From Adiantum capillus-veneris (lineage: Eukaryota; Streptophyta; Polypodiopsida; Polypodiales; Pteridaceae): a DNA stretch of 60,000 nucleotides. The notes beneath the pieces are model-generated. The model did no database searches, was not told where the DNA came from, and saw only the letters and a program-made list of their open reading frames with translations. The DNA lies in the NCBI GenBank assembly GCA_014529385.2, contig CM043959.1, positions 48,243,928 through 48,303,927 of the forward strand, written 5' to 3'. A program made the translations under genes and the position numbers. Positions 21,690 to 33,663 of this stretch are shown here, piece after piece; position 1 is the first letter of the stretch, and each line of letters starts with the position of its first letter.

Positions 21690-22144
21690 TTTATGATGGA
21701 GAAGATTGATTTCTTTGTGGTTTGCTCTGCTCATAAACTCCTTTCCATTCTTCCCTGCTTGGTGTAATTGGAACAATGAGTTGTCCGCCTTTAAGTGATA
21801 GCTTGAGCTGATTGGTATCCGAATTTGGTACTGCCTTGTACGTATGCATCCATGAGATTCCAAGAATCATTGTTTCATTCATGTGTTCATCTAGTAAGCA
21901 TACAAATTGATGAGGGCATGAACATCCATGTACTATCACATTCAAGTTGACTACTCCCAATGCTGGTGTTGGGTTCTTGCTGCATCCTTTAATAGTCACT
22001 ATTCCTGCTGTCTGCCAAAGACTGACTTGTTGCTTTCTTGTACGTAGAATAATTGAGTGCATTTACTCGAGCTCTTGTATCTACCAATTCATTTGTGCTA
22101 TGATTGTTCAGTTGTACTTTGATGCGAAGGTCCATTCCATCTAA
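21690..22144 (-). pseudogene. Second retropepsin-like domain downstream of integrase (element B)
   Basis: On the minus strand the active-site motif reads DTRA (codons at about 22081-22073), with the following RVNALNYSTYKKATSQ, then GVVNLNVIVHGCS and MILGISWM. It aligns along its length with 1008-1396 of element A, where the motif is NTGA. Each copy therefore has one substitution against the D-T-G-A of working retropepsins, and at different positions. Frames shift near 22040 and 21930. B also has an ordinary protease domain upstream of RT (53190-53960), so this is truly a second one. Confidence 0.75.
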
Positions 22145-22688
22145 CCCATTCATCATTTATTGACACTTCATCTTTCTGTAATTCCCATTTACGGTCATCT
22201 AGTTCTAGAGTGTTGATGGGAATAGGTATTTATTGATGCTTGAGAGCAGCTTTCCTTTTGAGTACTCAAAGTTGAGCTTCCTCTTGGGCTTCATCAATAA
22301 CCTGCTGTTTTTTTATCTTTCTTTGCTTAGCTGAATGCATCCTTTCTAGCAATTCATTGGTTAGTGGTAAATTGTACTTCTTTAAACAACATCCAATTAG
22401 CCATCGGTTCACCATCTAGGGTTGACAATTTAACTACTCCACTTGGAGATACATCTTCAATTATAAATGATATTTTTTCCTTTTTCTTAAACTTGAAAAT
22501 GTGTTGCTTAAGGGAACAGACTAAAACTAGGTCACCTTTTTTAAAGATTTTTGTTATTAGGTGGGAATCAAAAAACTATTTTTGTTTCTGTTTTTGTGCA
22601 TAGATGTGAGCTGCAACTGTTAGTCTTTGCTCATCAAGATTTTCTAAATCTTCAAGTCACTAACAACTCATGTCAAGTTCACTCAAGA
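22145..22688 (-). pseudogene. Integrase C-terminal part and linker of element B
   Basis: It resumes the integrase after insertion E and contains FKKGDLVLVCSLKQ and VVKLSTLDGEPMANW, matching 440-783 of element A. A linker follows, leading to the second protease domain. Several stops and frameshifts break it. Bases 22689-22693 (TCCTT) are the left target-site copy of E. Confidence 0.82.
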
Positions 22689-22693
22689 TCCTT

Positions 22694-24035
22694 TGTAACA
22701 ATTAATGGCCTAATAACTTATGTGTAGCGGAAATTAGCATGAACATAGTAGGCATTTCATTAGAATAGATTCCTAATGAGAACTACAAGAGTGCTTGGGT
22801 GGAGAGCAACAAAAATCAATTCTCAGACCCAAGACCTCACACACCTTCGAAGATGGTGAGAGCTAGCAGGGTATGAGAGTAGATTGAGAGGAAGAAGGAG
22901 TATCTTACGAGAAAGATGTACATCTCCTCACATAATCACTCATATGTAGCATAGCTTAGCTTAGTAATTAGCCTGGTAGAGGAGATGAGCATGCATTGAA
23001 GCTTGGCTCTTGGTTGGATTTGCATCCACATGCCAAGAGAGTGTTGATGTAGGCTTCTATCTCACAAGCTTGGAGTAGGTGATGAGTTCTCCATTAAAGC
23101 TTGGGAAGAGATAGTCTTCTCTTTCTTCACACATGAGCTTGTGTGAGTGTGTGTGTGATAATGCCTTGCAAAAATCAGCCCCCTCTCTCTCTTGGGCGAG
23201 CCCTCTTACTAATTGCTCTTGATAAAGCCTCATTGGCCCTCCCCAAGTCAAGCCAATTACAATTAAGCAGCATAAGTGATAGCCTTCTGACATGTGTCCC
23301 CCTTTCCCCTTTTGTGAGAGCTTTAGGTAATTAAATAATTAAACTAAACTCTCATTGGACCCCTTTGCCTCCTGGCCAATAGGAATCAGGCAAGCCATGG
23401 GGCTCCTGAATGCTCATTCGACCCCTTGGGAGACTGCCCAATAGTCTTCTAGGAGACTTAATTCTCATTGGTTTCTTTTATTAAATGTTTTTAAATTAAT
23501 TAAACTAGATTTACTCTAGCTTAATTCTCATTGGTCCATTTCAAGGGTCATCCAATAGAAATTGGGCACACCTTGTGAGCATCTGGCCTAGGGAGCTGAC
23601 ATGTGTCCCTCATTCCCTTTGTGTAAAGGGAGCCTGTGTGTGTGTGTGTGTGTGTGGCTTTCTCTCTCATCCCCTACCTTTAGGGCTCTCCCCCTCCCAT
23701 GTAGGGATGTGCAAAGACTTTTAGGGCACACACAAAGCATCCAATTTTCCCTAGGGTTGACCTTTGGACACAAGCTTTGAATTTTGGAACCTTAGCATTT
23801 TGGAAGTCTTAATGGGCTGAACCTTAGGGTCTTTTTAGCCCATTGTTGCACATGGATCTTTTGCAGATGGCCCCTCCTTTGGATCCCTATTTTCCCTCCT
23901 TTGGATCCCTACTATGGCCGGTCTGCTAGCTTAACCAATATTCTAGCTTTTTTCTCCCCTGGCCTTCCCCACATTAAATGATCATTTTAATATGAGAAAG
24001 TCATTTAGGAGAATTAGATATTGATTATTATGACA
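22694..24035 (-). repeat. 3' LTR of element E (1342 bp)
   Basis: It starts TGTAACAATTAATGG and ends GATTATTATGACA in plus-strand reading. It is closely similar to 32436-34041 but lacks about 250 bp and has a shorter TG tract (about 11 units at 23635-23656, against about 18 at 33627-33662). Confidence 0.92.
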
Positions 24036-24048
24036 TTACCTCTCTCTT
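24036..24048 (-). other. Polypurine tract of element E
   Basis: On the minus strand AAGAGAGAGGTAA directly precedes the 3' LTR. Apart from one T it is all purine. Confidence 0.7.
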
Positions 24049-24391
24049 GAAATCATAGTCGTCCTCGACTATGGTGTAGAGAAGATAAAGCATGTTCATG
24101 AGTCCTTTTCTTAGCGGGTAGAGGATCCCTATGTTACCCTACAACATTATTCCACAATGGATGACTAGTGCATTTGGCGCTTGAGAGCCTGAGGCTGCCG
24201 CAAGCATGTCTGCACATTAGTCCTATCAGTCTTTCATAGTAGAGTGACAAGCTCTACTTGGTGTTTGGGAGACGTCGTCTCCGCAAACTTGATCTAAGCA
24301 TGCATACTACTTCATTTTTGTGCACAAATAAAGAAAAAGAGAGTCTTATAAGACAAAAATTTTGTTCATTTTTAACATTTTGTACATTTGC

Positions 24392-24990
24392 TTACTCTTG
24401 GGAAGCATTGTAAGCATTGACAAGGTTTAGGTTATCCTTTAATTGTATGCCTTGCATCCATCTAGCATCTTCAAAAGGATAATTCTTAAACTTAATAAGA
24501 TATCGTCGGATAGTTTTACCGCCTCTTAGTACCTTGTCTTCATGTCGGAGAATGGACTCAGGCTGCAGCACCTCTTCTTGGTCCTCGATCTCTGGTGGGT
24601 CTTCAATAGTTTGTTCTTGAGGTGGCTCTCCTTTGTAAGGATTTAATAGGCTCACATGAAAAGCATTGTGTATGAGCCAATGATTGGGCAACTTGAGTTG
24701 ATAGGCCATCTCATTGATTGGCCTAAGAATCTGAAAGGGACCATAGTACCTTTTTGCTAGTTTAGCATAGTACTTTTGGTGACCCATAGGATTTTTGCCC
24801 GTTGTGTGCCTTAATCGAGCCTTGGGAAACTTTACCAAGACTTAATCGTTTTCTTTAAAGGCTTGGGCTCTTCTGTGCTTGTCAGCAGCAACCTTTTGCC
24901 TTTGCTGTGAGATAGAGATAGCATCCTTAATCTTTTGGAAAGATTCTTGTAGGTCTCGGCTATACTCATCTGCAGCGAAGATCTTCCCAT
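24392..24990 (-). pseudogene. Integrase C-terminus and chromodomain of element E
   Basis: It continues the polyprotein after insertion F. It has the integrase C-terminal segment (YSRDLQESFQKIKDAIS, LAKRYYGPFQILR, HNAFHVSLLNPYKG) and then a chromodomain (RRYLIKFKNYPFEDARW), a module that in plant chromoviruses targets insertion to marked chromatin. An in-frame TAA at 24844-24842 interrupts it in the segment KEND-stop-VLVKFPKARL. The final stop is at 24394-24392. Confidence 0.9.
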
Positions 24991-24994
24991 GTAC

Positions 24995-25253
24995 TGAGGC
25001 GGTCCGGGGCGGGCAACAAGAAGAGCAACCTCTAGACACCCTTCAAGGCTCCCGTGCTGCTCAATGGGGCTGGGGCACAACACAACACAAACCAAAACAA
25101 CAAACCCACAGCCAAATCCCAACTACACAAGGGGCACCACCTAGTTTAAGAGCGAACTAGGACGCAAAAGAGGAGAATCGTTAGAGCAACCCACAAACAA
25201 GCAAGGAATTTACACTAACCCTAACACCAATGGAACACTCTCACACACTAAAA

Positions 25254-25309
<56 letters not shown>

Positions 25310-27681
25310 TGCTCGGGCTGCTTTGAAACGTATCGGCAATGATCAAGCAAACACAACTATATATTTAAGAAAGAGAGAGAAAGGGGGAGGGGGTGCTTGT
25401 TGCATTAATACCTTCTTACAAATCTGTCATGACAAATCAAAGTGAAATTAGTATTTGTTCAACATAGCTTGCGTAAATTTCACCACAACACATCACAAGA
25501 AAAGCCACCCCAATCACTGTCTTAAAGCAAGGGGAGTCCTCTCCACCCTGTCGCCCTCTTACAGTATGTGGGATTTATGGCTAGATTGATGACAACACCA
25601 GAGACAAGCTATCAAGAACTTAACAAAAAACACCAAGACACTTACGCATCATTGTTGTCCATTACTTCACGTTGGAAGGGAGACAAAATATCCAAGCTTA
25701 GTCCAAATCCACCCTCCTTGATTCAGCAAATGTTGGGCTTACACTAGTAGGAGAAATGATAGATTTCCTACTCTCAATTGAATGATCACTCTCTCTCTTA
25801 CAATGGCATAGAGTTCCCTTGCTAATCCCCTATTACAACAAATGCACATGCATAAGACAACGAGCTTCCACTCAAGAGCTCCTTCTAGAGAGGTTGAGCT
25901 TGGCTTCTCAAGCTATAGCATAGTGCTCTTGCTTATGGCTCCCCCTTTTTGTGCTAGCTACACCCTCCTTTTATAGCAATTTTGAAGGCTAGGGTTACTC
26001 CTCTAACCATGGTTGGGTTATATTTTCAGCAATTTATCTAATTTCTTTTGCTTGGAATTATCAAGAAGTTGGTGGGGAAAGAGGGAGGAGAGAAATGGAG
26101 GTGATAGGACTTTTCATAGTGGGTTAGTGTTAGTAGAGTTAGTATTAATTTACAAATGGAATTGGATATTTACAATGGGAGTATCCATGTAGGATACAAA
26201 TAAGGAAGAAAAACTCTTAAGAGGTAAGAAAAGGTGGATTTCTTACAAGGTTGATGCTCCAAGTGTCTTGAGTAGGGCCAATTTTGACGCTTGTTGACGG
26301 TCCACTAGCTTTGACGGTACATTTTTTCTCCACTCTTGACCTTCCTTGAGAGACAAGGTAATTGAAGTTGAGTAATCAACCACCATGATGCTGTCTTTTA
26401 AGAGAAGAGGCTGAATTTTGTGGTTTTTTTTATAGATATGGGTAATTTGGAGGAGGAAAAATGAGACTAGGTGGTCAATTTTGGAATGAAATTGTGTGTG
26501 GGAGGTATGAGTTCACCATGGTTTCTCTTATTCTTCAAGGTTGAGGAGAAGGTGAGTAGGGTGCAGAGAGGAGTGGTGAGAGAGGTGGGGATGATGAGTG
26601 GAGAAGTGTGTGTGAAAGAGGAAAATGATAAAGTGGAAGAGAGAGTGTGGCTGCATAGCATGGGAAAACTGGTGTCCACTAATAAAATCATAGCTCACAG
26701 CTCGTAGCTCAAAAAAATATGAAAACATTTGAGGCAAAAGTTCAGCCCACGAGCTACAACTTTTGTTTGTATCACCTTTTCAAATTCGGAGAGCAAGTGA
26801 ACTTTAAAAATTCAGCAAAACCGACCGTTTTTTTCCACTGCACAAGGTCCTTGTGGGGTCCTTCTTTGGATGATTCTTTTGAATACCTCCAAGAGTGAGC
26901 CCTCCATAGTGCATGTATGCATGCCACCTACCCTTGACCTTATTTGGTAGGTCTATAATTGAAGATATTGTTGAGATCATGATATAAGTGAATAGTACAA
27001 CTAAGAAAATCAAATATTGAGGGGTCTAAAAAATATGTACATGTCAAATATAAATAATATAGGTGGAAAAAATATAAAGGGGTCAAAATAAATCTCTCTC
27101 ATTATAAGTCTACCATAAAAAGATGAATATTTTTGGTGGTCTAATTTATGAGAGTAATAGAGAATATATGTAGGAAGGAAAAAATCACAATAGTGAAAAA
27201 CATATACACATAAATAGAACTAGTTTTTTTGGATTTTTGTTGGGATGGAGTTACACCAAATATAAGAGAAGCTTACATGAAAAAATTTCTATATGGAATA
27301 AAGAGTATGAAAAATGGTAAGAAAAATTGTGGTAATGGTGAGACAATGTATAGAGCATAAATAACACACACCTAGGTAAAAATATTTAAATAAATACCAA
27401 AATAATTATGAAAAAATTCTTTATTTAGGCACTATATACAATGAAATATTTACACACAAATGGGCCATAATATACTTATAATTTTTATTTTTTTTATTTT
27501 TTTGGCTCAACTAGCCCAGTGACTAGCTAGCTGAGGGTTTTAAAGAAAATATGGGGAAAGTTCCCTAACTCACACACGCCTATATATAGTGAAATGGTAG
27601 GGATAGCCATAGTGTTTGAGTGATTTGATAGGGTGAGGTAGCTTACTATGGCAATTACAAAGAGCCGAAAAACGGCTATCA
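24995..27681 (-). mobile_element. Insertion F: long solo LTR (2.7 kb) in the pol of element E
   Basis: The unit is flanked by GTAC at 24991-24994 and 27682-27685 and splits the reading frame of E exactly there. On the minus strand it begins TGATAGCC and ends CCGCCTCA. The first 1.1 kb and the last 100 bp match insertion G (56256-58855), while the middle is more diverged. No gag or pol is present, and it carries a TATAAAAGG box at 25975-25967, so it is best read as a solo LTR. The ends are TG...CA, as for LTRs, but the clear duplication is only four bases. Confidence 0.78.
25257..25306 (+). repeat. (GA)25 microsatellite in insertion F
   Basis: About 25 uninterrupted GA units. Insertion G has no such tract at the equivalent place, so it expanded after the two copies separated. 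Confidence 0.95.
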
Positions 27682-27685
27682 GTAC

Positions 27686-30600
27686 CTTAAGTAGCAAGGG
27701 ACTTTTTGATCTTCCCTCAATTACCGCGAAAGGTGCTTTTCCCGTGGAAGTATGTACAGTGTTATTGTAAGCATACTCAACTAAAGGTAAGTACTTCTCC
27801 CATTGGGATCTTTGATCTACTTCCGTTACATAGGCTTTTAGTAGATCGAGAATGGTTAGGTTAGCTATTTCACTTTGGCCATCAGTTTGTGGATGATAGG
27901 CTGAAGAGAAGTTTAGCCTTATTCCTAAATTCTCAAAGAGACCCTTCCAGAAATTACTGGTCATTCTAGGATCTCTATTCGACACTATGGACATGGGAAA
28001 GCCATGGTACTTGAAAATTTTTGAAATAAAGAGGGTTGCCATTTGATGGGCTTTGATAGTCTTTTTGACAGGTATAAAATGAGCTTGTTTACTAAACCTG
28101 TTTGCTATCGTCCATATTCCCGTATTCCCATGGATAGACTTAGGCAATCCAAAGATAGAATCCATGGATATGCTCTCCCATGGTGAATTAGGGATTGGCA
28201 AGGGTTGAAGCAATCCAAGTTGCTTCCCTCTATCAAATTTTGTCTTTTGGCATACCACACATTTGGAAACATACTCTTGTATGTTCACTTTCATGGTAGT
28301 CCAATAGAAATATGTTTCAATTCCCTTTAAGGTAGACTGAATCCCTCTATGCCCCGCATAAGGCGGAGCATGAGATTCATACATTACTTTCTCACGTAGT
28401 GAGTTAGTAACGCATAGTCTATTGCCATAGAGAAGATAACCATCTTGTAAAGTAAATGGTTCTTCTTTCTTCCCTAATGCAAGGGCTGAAATCACATCTC
28501 TAAAATCGGGATCAATAGCATACTCATCTATCATTGAAGATAGATCATTGTGAGTTGCTATGGAAACCGCATTCACTCTCGACCGTCTTGAGAGTGCGTC
28601 AGCTACTTGATTATGCTTGCCAGCAATGTGAGCAATATGAAAATGAAATTGCGAAAGGAAATTTTCCCACCTCATTTGTTTGTCGGAGAGCTTGGTCTGC
28701 GTCATGAAGTACTTAAGACTTTGGTGATTTGTTCGCAGAATGAAAGGAGTCCCCAATAAATAGTGCTTCCATGAATCTAAGGCATGTAGAACTGCAAGGA
28801 GTTCCTTTTCGTATATGCCTAGAGCTTGCTCAACAGGGTCGAGCCTTCGACTCTCATAGCCTATGGCGTGCCCTTCTTGGAGCAAAACAGCTCCAAGGCA
28901 ATCACCACAAGCATCGCATTGGACCTCAAATGGTTTTGAGAGATCCGATAGTGTAAGCACAGGTTGAGAGATAAGCTTTTCGAAAGCATTGTTCTCCTTA
29001 GCAGACCATGTATACCTAACGCTTTTCTTTGTTAGGTCATGTAATGGTCCCGCAATTTGTGAGAACTTTTCTATGAAGCGTCTATAGTATGCACACATAC
29101 CTATGAAGCTTCTTAGTTCATGAAGATTCCTTGGTTTAGGCCATCCTTTTATTACCTCTAACTTGGATGGATCCATTTGGATGCCATCCTGAGAGATAAT
29201 GTGACCTAAATACTGAATCTCTTGCAAGAAAAATTCACTTTTCTTTTGATTAACATAAAGTTTATTCTCTCTTAAAACTTGAAATATTACCTGGAGGTGT
29301 TGCTTGTGTTCCTCCAATGAATTAGAGTAGATGATAATATCATCAAAGAACACTCCAGTGAAGGTTCGATGAGGCCTGAACAGCTTCTCCATCAAGCGGT
29401 TGAATGTGGCTGGTGCATTGGTCAAGCCAAAAGGCATGACAATGTATTCGTAAAGACCAAATGTAGTACGAAATGCGGTCTTTACAATGTCTTGATCAAC
29501 TATCCTTATTTGATGATAGCCACTTTTTAGGTCAACCCTACTGAAGTAGGTCGATCCTTGTAGCTTATCAAATAGGTCTTCTACCCGTGGAACGGGAAAC
29601 CTATTCTTGATAGTGATCCTATTTAGTGCTCTATAGTCGACACACATACGATATGTGCCGTCTTTCTTTTGCACTAATAGCAAAGGTGAGAAAAATGGAG
29701 ATGAGCTTGGCCTAACGATACCCTTCTCAACTAACTCATGCACTTGCCGCATAATATCCTCTTGTTGAGCTTGAGAAACTCTATAAGGAGGTTTATTAGG
29801 CGGTGAACTTCCTGGAAGAAGTTCAATTGCATGGTCATCATTACCTCGTTTAGGAGGTAGCTCACAAGGGATGTCGTCAATAAAAACATCTTGAAACCCC
29901 TTGAGAAAATTGGATAACTCTAATTCCTTTTGGTTGCTTTTATTTTCTTTTGCTAAAGCATTAGGTTCATTTTGAGAGTCTTTAACAAAAATCATGTACA
30001 CAGAAATAGAGCTCTTTATTGACTTGTTGAAAGCTGGTGTATGTATAATGGGGATGGTGTTACCCATTTCCTTAGCATCTATATACATGTCTTTTTCCCT
30101 GAACTTAAAGGAGATTCTCCTTTCAGAAAATTTAACATCATGAGCCAGGCGGTCAAACCATGGTGCCCCTAGGATTACATCCTCATGCTTGAGAGGAGAG
30201 ATAAAGAAGTCCTCTTTGTCCACATAGCCTTGGATATGAAGCCTCAATTTCCCGATTAAGGGAGTGACTGAAGCTTCTTGCCCCTTGAAGGCACTGTCTG
30301 CGGGTAGGACATCTCCCATCTCGTAGGATTGTATTCCTAGCTTGGTGGCCAACTCTATAGATATAAAATTGTGAGTAGAACCAGGGTCAAAGAGAATAAA
30401 AGCATCATGTTCTCTTACCTTTCCCCAAGCATGGCATAGAGGAGATCCTTTGTGGTGAGTTTGGTGAGTCTCCTCCTCTTGGATTTCAACCAAGGAAGCT
30501 CTAGGAGGATCTTGGCGGTTGTTCTTTTGGGGACAAGCGCGGTACGCATGCCCTTGTTCGCCGCACTTGAAACACCGGTTATCCTTACGATAACGCTCAA

Positions 30601-31630
30601 GCTCTTCAGGAGAGAGTTTATTCTTACCTTTGTAAACTCCCTTCTCTTTAGCTTTGTTGGAGTTGCCCTTAGGAGACTTTTGGACATTGTCCTTCCCCTT
30701 AGGCTCATTGGAACCCTTGTTTTCCGGGGGCTTATTATTTCTTTTTTCCCCCGTTTGGAAATTGATTCGAGAGGCGACCATAGTGTGGTGTATTACCGCC
30801 GATATGGTACGTGGTCTTTGGGAGTTGATATACTCCGCCATTTCTTCGGTTAAGCCCGCACAAAATTGTTGCTTTTGCTCTCCAAAATCCAACTTTTTGA
30901 AGACAGTGGCTTTGAGTTGTAGGTCCCAAAACTTGTCTACATATTTGTGGATAGATTCATTGGGAGAGAGCTTTAAGCTTCGCCATTCAGTGAGTACTTT
31001 GTCTTTGGCATCAGTGGCCAAAACCTGCTTCATAATGGAAGCTCTTAAAGCTTTCCATGTTCGTGGAGCTTCACCGTTGGCTCGTAGGCTAGACCACCAT
31101 TGTCTGGCGGACTTTTGAAAGTGCATAGCTACATGGCGTAGATTAGAGGACTCCGTGAAGCCCTCATCTCCAAACGCCGCATCGAATTGTTGGATAAAGA
31201 CCAAGACTTTGTCCGTAGCACCAAAGGTACCATCATAGGTAAGGAAAGAGATGCTCTTCCCTCCCTCTTTGAATTTCTTCAACTTGGACGACCTCTTCCA
31301 TGCGGCATAGGATTTCCTATGGCCTCTTCTTTTTGATGGTTCAAAGGTTGCACCATCACTTTCTTCAGAAGTTGAAGAATTTGAAGAAGGTGGAGAAGAG
31401 GGTGACCTCTTTCTCGCCTTTTTCTTGTCCTGATCTTTGTCATCTTCACCATAGCTTTCATAAGAGGAAGAGGATGAAGAAGATGGAGAAGAGGGTGTCC
31501 TCTTTCTCGCCTTTTTCTTCTCTTGCTTTTTATCATCCCTCTTTGAATTATGGCGTGGAGAAGAGTGTGATGGTCTTCTCTGCTTTGGTGGTGATGGAGA
31601 GCGTTTAGCCCGCCGTCTTTGTGGAGCCAT
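27686..31630 (-). pseudogene. Gag-pol polyprotein of element E (gag, protease, RT, RNase H, integrase)
   Basis: This is a single frame of about 1315 codons before insertion F; read-through into F extends it to 27527. The N-terminus is basic and Ser-rich with two similar blocks (KKKARKRTPSSP, KKKARKRSPSSP). Then follow the gag core, a CCHC knuckle (CFKCGEQGHAYRAC, residues about 353-366), protease (LFDPGSTHNF, about 414), RT (CVDYRALN about 664, FFDD about 761-764), RNase H (CDACGDCLGAVL about 904), the integrase zinc finger (about 1087-1128) and the catalytic core. The core has Asp in SMDSIFGLP and Glu in GQSEIANL, but the middle position reads VSNRDPRM, with Asn where VSDRD is usual. This should inactivate strand transfer. 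Confidence 0.93.
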
Positions 31631-31656
31631 CTCCGCCGAGGTGGCGGGAGACTCGC

Positions 31657-32019
31657 TTATTTCTCGTTCCTTTGGTGGAGGATCTTGAGTTCTCCTTTGG
31701 TAAGGAGATGCATCATCAAGAAGTAAATTCTGAGCCCTTCATATGGATTCTCTTCTTCTTCCCGAATCAGAGAGAGACCTCTTTTGGTAGTCTCACAAGG
31801 AGGCTTCCTAGGTGTTCTCTCGTCATGGTGATGAGCTTGGAGAATCCCGTGAGCACGGAGCTGCCGTTGCACTTCACTTTGGAGAGATGGATTGCCCATG
31901 GCTTGTTGAAGCCTAGAAACAAGATAGTTAACAAGCATTGAAGCATCATTAGTGGCTTTCTCATGAGCAAAATCAAAGTTATCAACATTAATTTCACTCT
32001 CTTTACTATTGTCAGCCAT
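31657..32019 (-). pseudogene. Leader ORF of element E, probably the original gag N-terminus
   Basis: It begins with ATG (MADNSKESEINVDNFDF) and runs 120 codons. The gag-pol frame is already open from about 31737, upstream of its first ATG at 31630, and the two frames overlap there. The simplest reading is that gag originally began here and a small indel near 31740-31700 separated the two parts. A genuine separate upstream protein is the alternative. Confidence 0.55.
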
Positions 32020-32414
32020 TCTAAGAACTTTTAGGTGTAAACTTTTTAGGTGTACTTTGGCACTTCAATCCCTAGTTGCTACTCCTCTTTACCCCTTTAG
32101 AAAAAGCACTCAAGCTACTGTACCCACGGCTCGAATACCATTAATTGCAAGGAATATAAGAGAGGTCTTTCGACACCAAAACAGCACCGGCTCCTATCAA
32201 GCTTCTAATAGCTCAATAGTGGTTAAGTCGTAGGCAAGCCCTGTAGGACTCCACTATTAAGACCATAGCTCCCGACGGTGATGCCCCGTTAACTACACAA
32301 AGGCAGGCGCACTGCAAGGCTGAAAAATCCCTATTCTACTTACTCACAGGAAAATAATAATACCAACCATTTGTAGCTAGCTTGAGGACCTCCCTTGTTG
32401 AGCAAGAAAAGAGA

Positions 32415-32434
32415 AACCTTGATCTCTGATACCA
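32415..32434 (-). other. Primer-binding site of element E (initiator tRNA-Met)
   Basis: On the minus strand TGGTATCAGAG follows the 5' LTR after one base and is complementary to the 3' end of plant initiator tRNA-Met. The match weakens after the eleventh base. Confidence 0.88.
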
Positions 32435-32435
32435 A

Positions 32436-33624
32436 TGTAACAATTAATGGCCTAATAACTTATGTGTAGCGGAAATTAGCATGAACATAGTGGGCATTTC
32501 ATTAGAATAGATTCCTAATGAGAACTACAAGAGTGCTTGGGTGGAGAGCAACAAAAATCATAACACCTAGTTAGATAGCATCGACAATACTTTCAAAAGA
32601 GAGAGAAATTAATCTATTGACAACATTTGAGGACCGGATTTTCATGGAGCCGGTCCCCCCTCCAAAAGGCTTTGTATTATGGTTTCTCCCATCAAGAGAG
32701 ACATTGTACAATACAATTCTTTGTGTTCCTTCAAGACTAGCTAGTGCAATGAAGATGGAAACTTCATGCACTAAGAAAAACACTTAACAAACACAACTTG
32801 AATTATCCCCGTTCTCAGACCCAAGACCTCACACACCTTCGAAGATGGTGAGAGCTAGCAGGGTAAGAGAGTAGATTGAGAGGAAGAAGGAGTATCTTAC
32901 GAGAAAGATGTACATCTCCTCACATAATCACTCATATGTAGCATATCTTAGCTTAGTAATTATCTTGGTAGAGGAGATGAGCATGCATTGAAGCTTGGCT
33001 CTTGGTTGGATTTGTATCCACATGCCAAGAGAGTGTTGATGTAGGCTTCTATCTCACAAGCTTGGAGTAGGTGATGAGTTCTCCATGAAAGCTTGGGAAG
33101 AGATAGTCTTCTCTTTCTTCACACATGAGCTTGTGTGAGTGTGTGTGTGATAATGCCTTGCAAAAATCAGCCCCCTCTCTCTCTTGGGCGATCCCTCTTG
33201 CTAATTGCTCTTGCTGAAGCCTCATTGGCCCTCCCCAAGTCAAGCCAATTACAATTAAGCAGCATAAGTGATAGCCTTCTGACATGTGTCCCCCTTTTCC
33301 CATTTGTGAGAGCTTTAGGTAATTAAATAATTAAACTAAACTCTCATTGGACCCTTTTGCCTCCTGGCCAATAGGAATCAGGCAAGCCATGGGGCTCCTG
33401 AATGCTCATTGGACCCCTTGGGAGACTGCCCAATAGTCTTCTAGGAGACTTAAATCTCATTGGTTTCTTTTATTAAATGTTTTTAAATTAATTAAATTAG
33501 ATTTACTCTAGCTTAATTCTCATTGGTCCATTTCAAGGGTCATCCAATAGAAATTGGGCACACCTTGTGGGCATCTGGCCTAGGAAGCTGACGTGTGTCC
33601 CTCATTCCTTTTGTGTAAAGGGAG

Positions 33625-33663
<39 letters not shown>

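Noticed and set aside
25230-25445. Arg-Glu repeat ORF
   Set aside because: It is the translation of the GA microsatellite in insertion F.
27527-27685. Last 50 or so codons of the E gag-pol frame
   Set aside because: They lie inside insertion F and are chance read-through, not part of the integrase.
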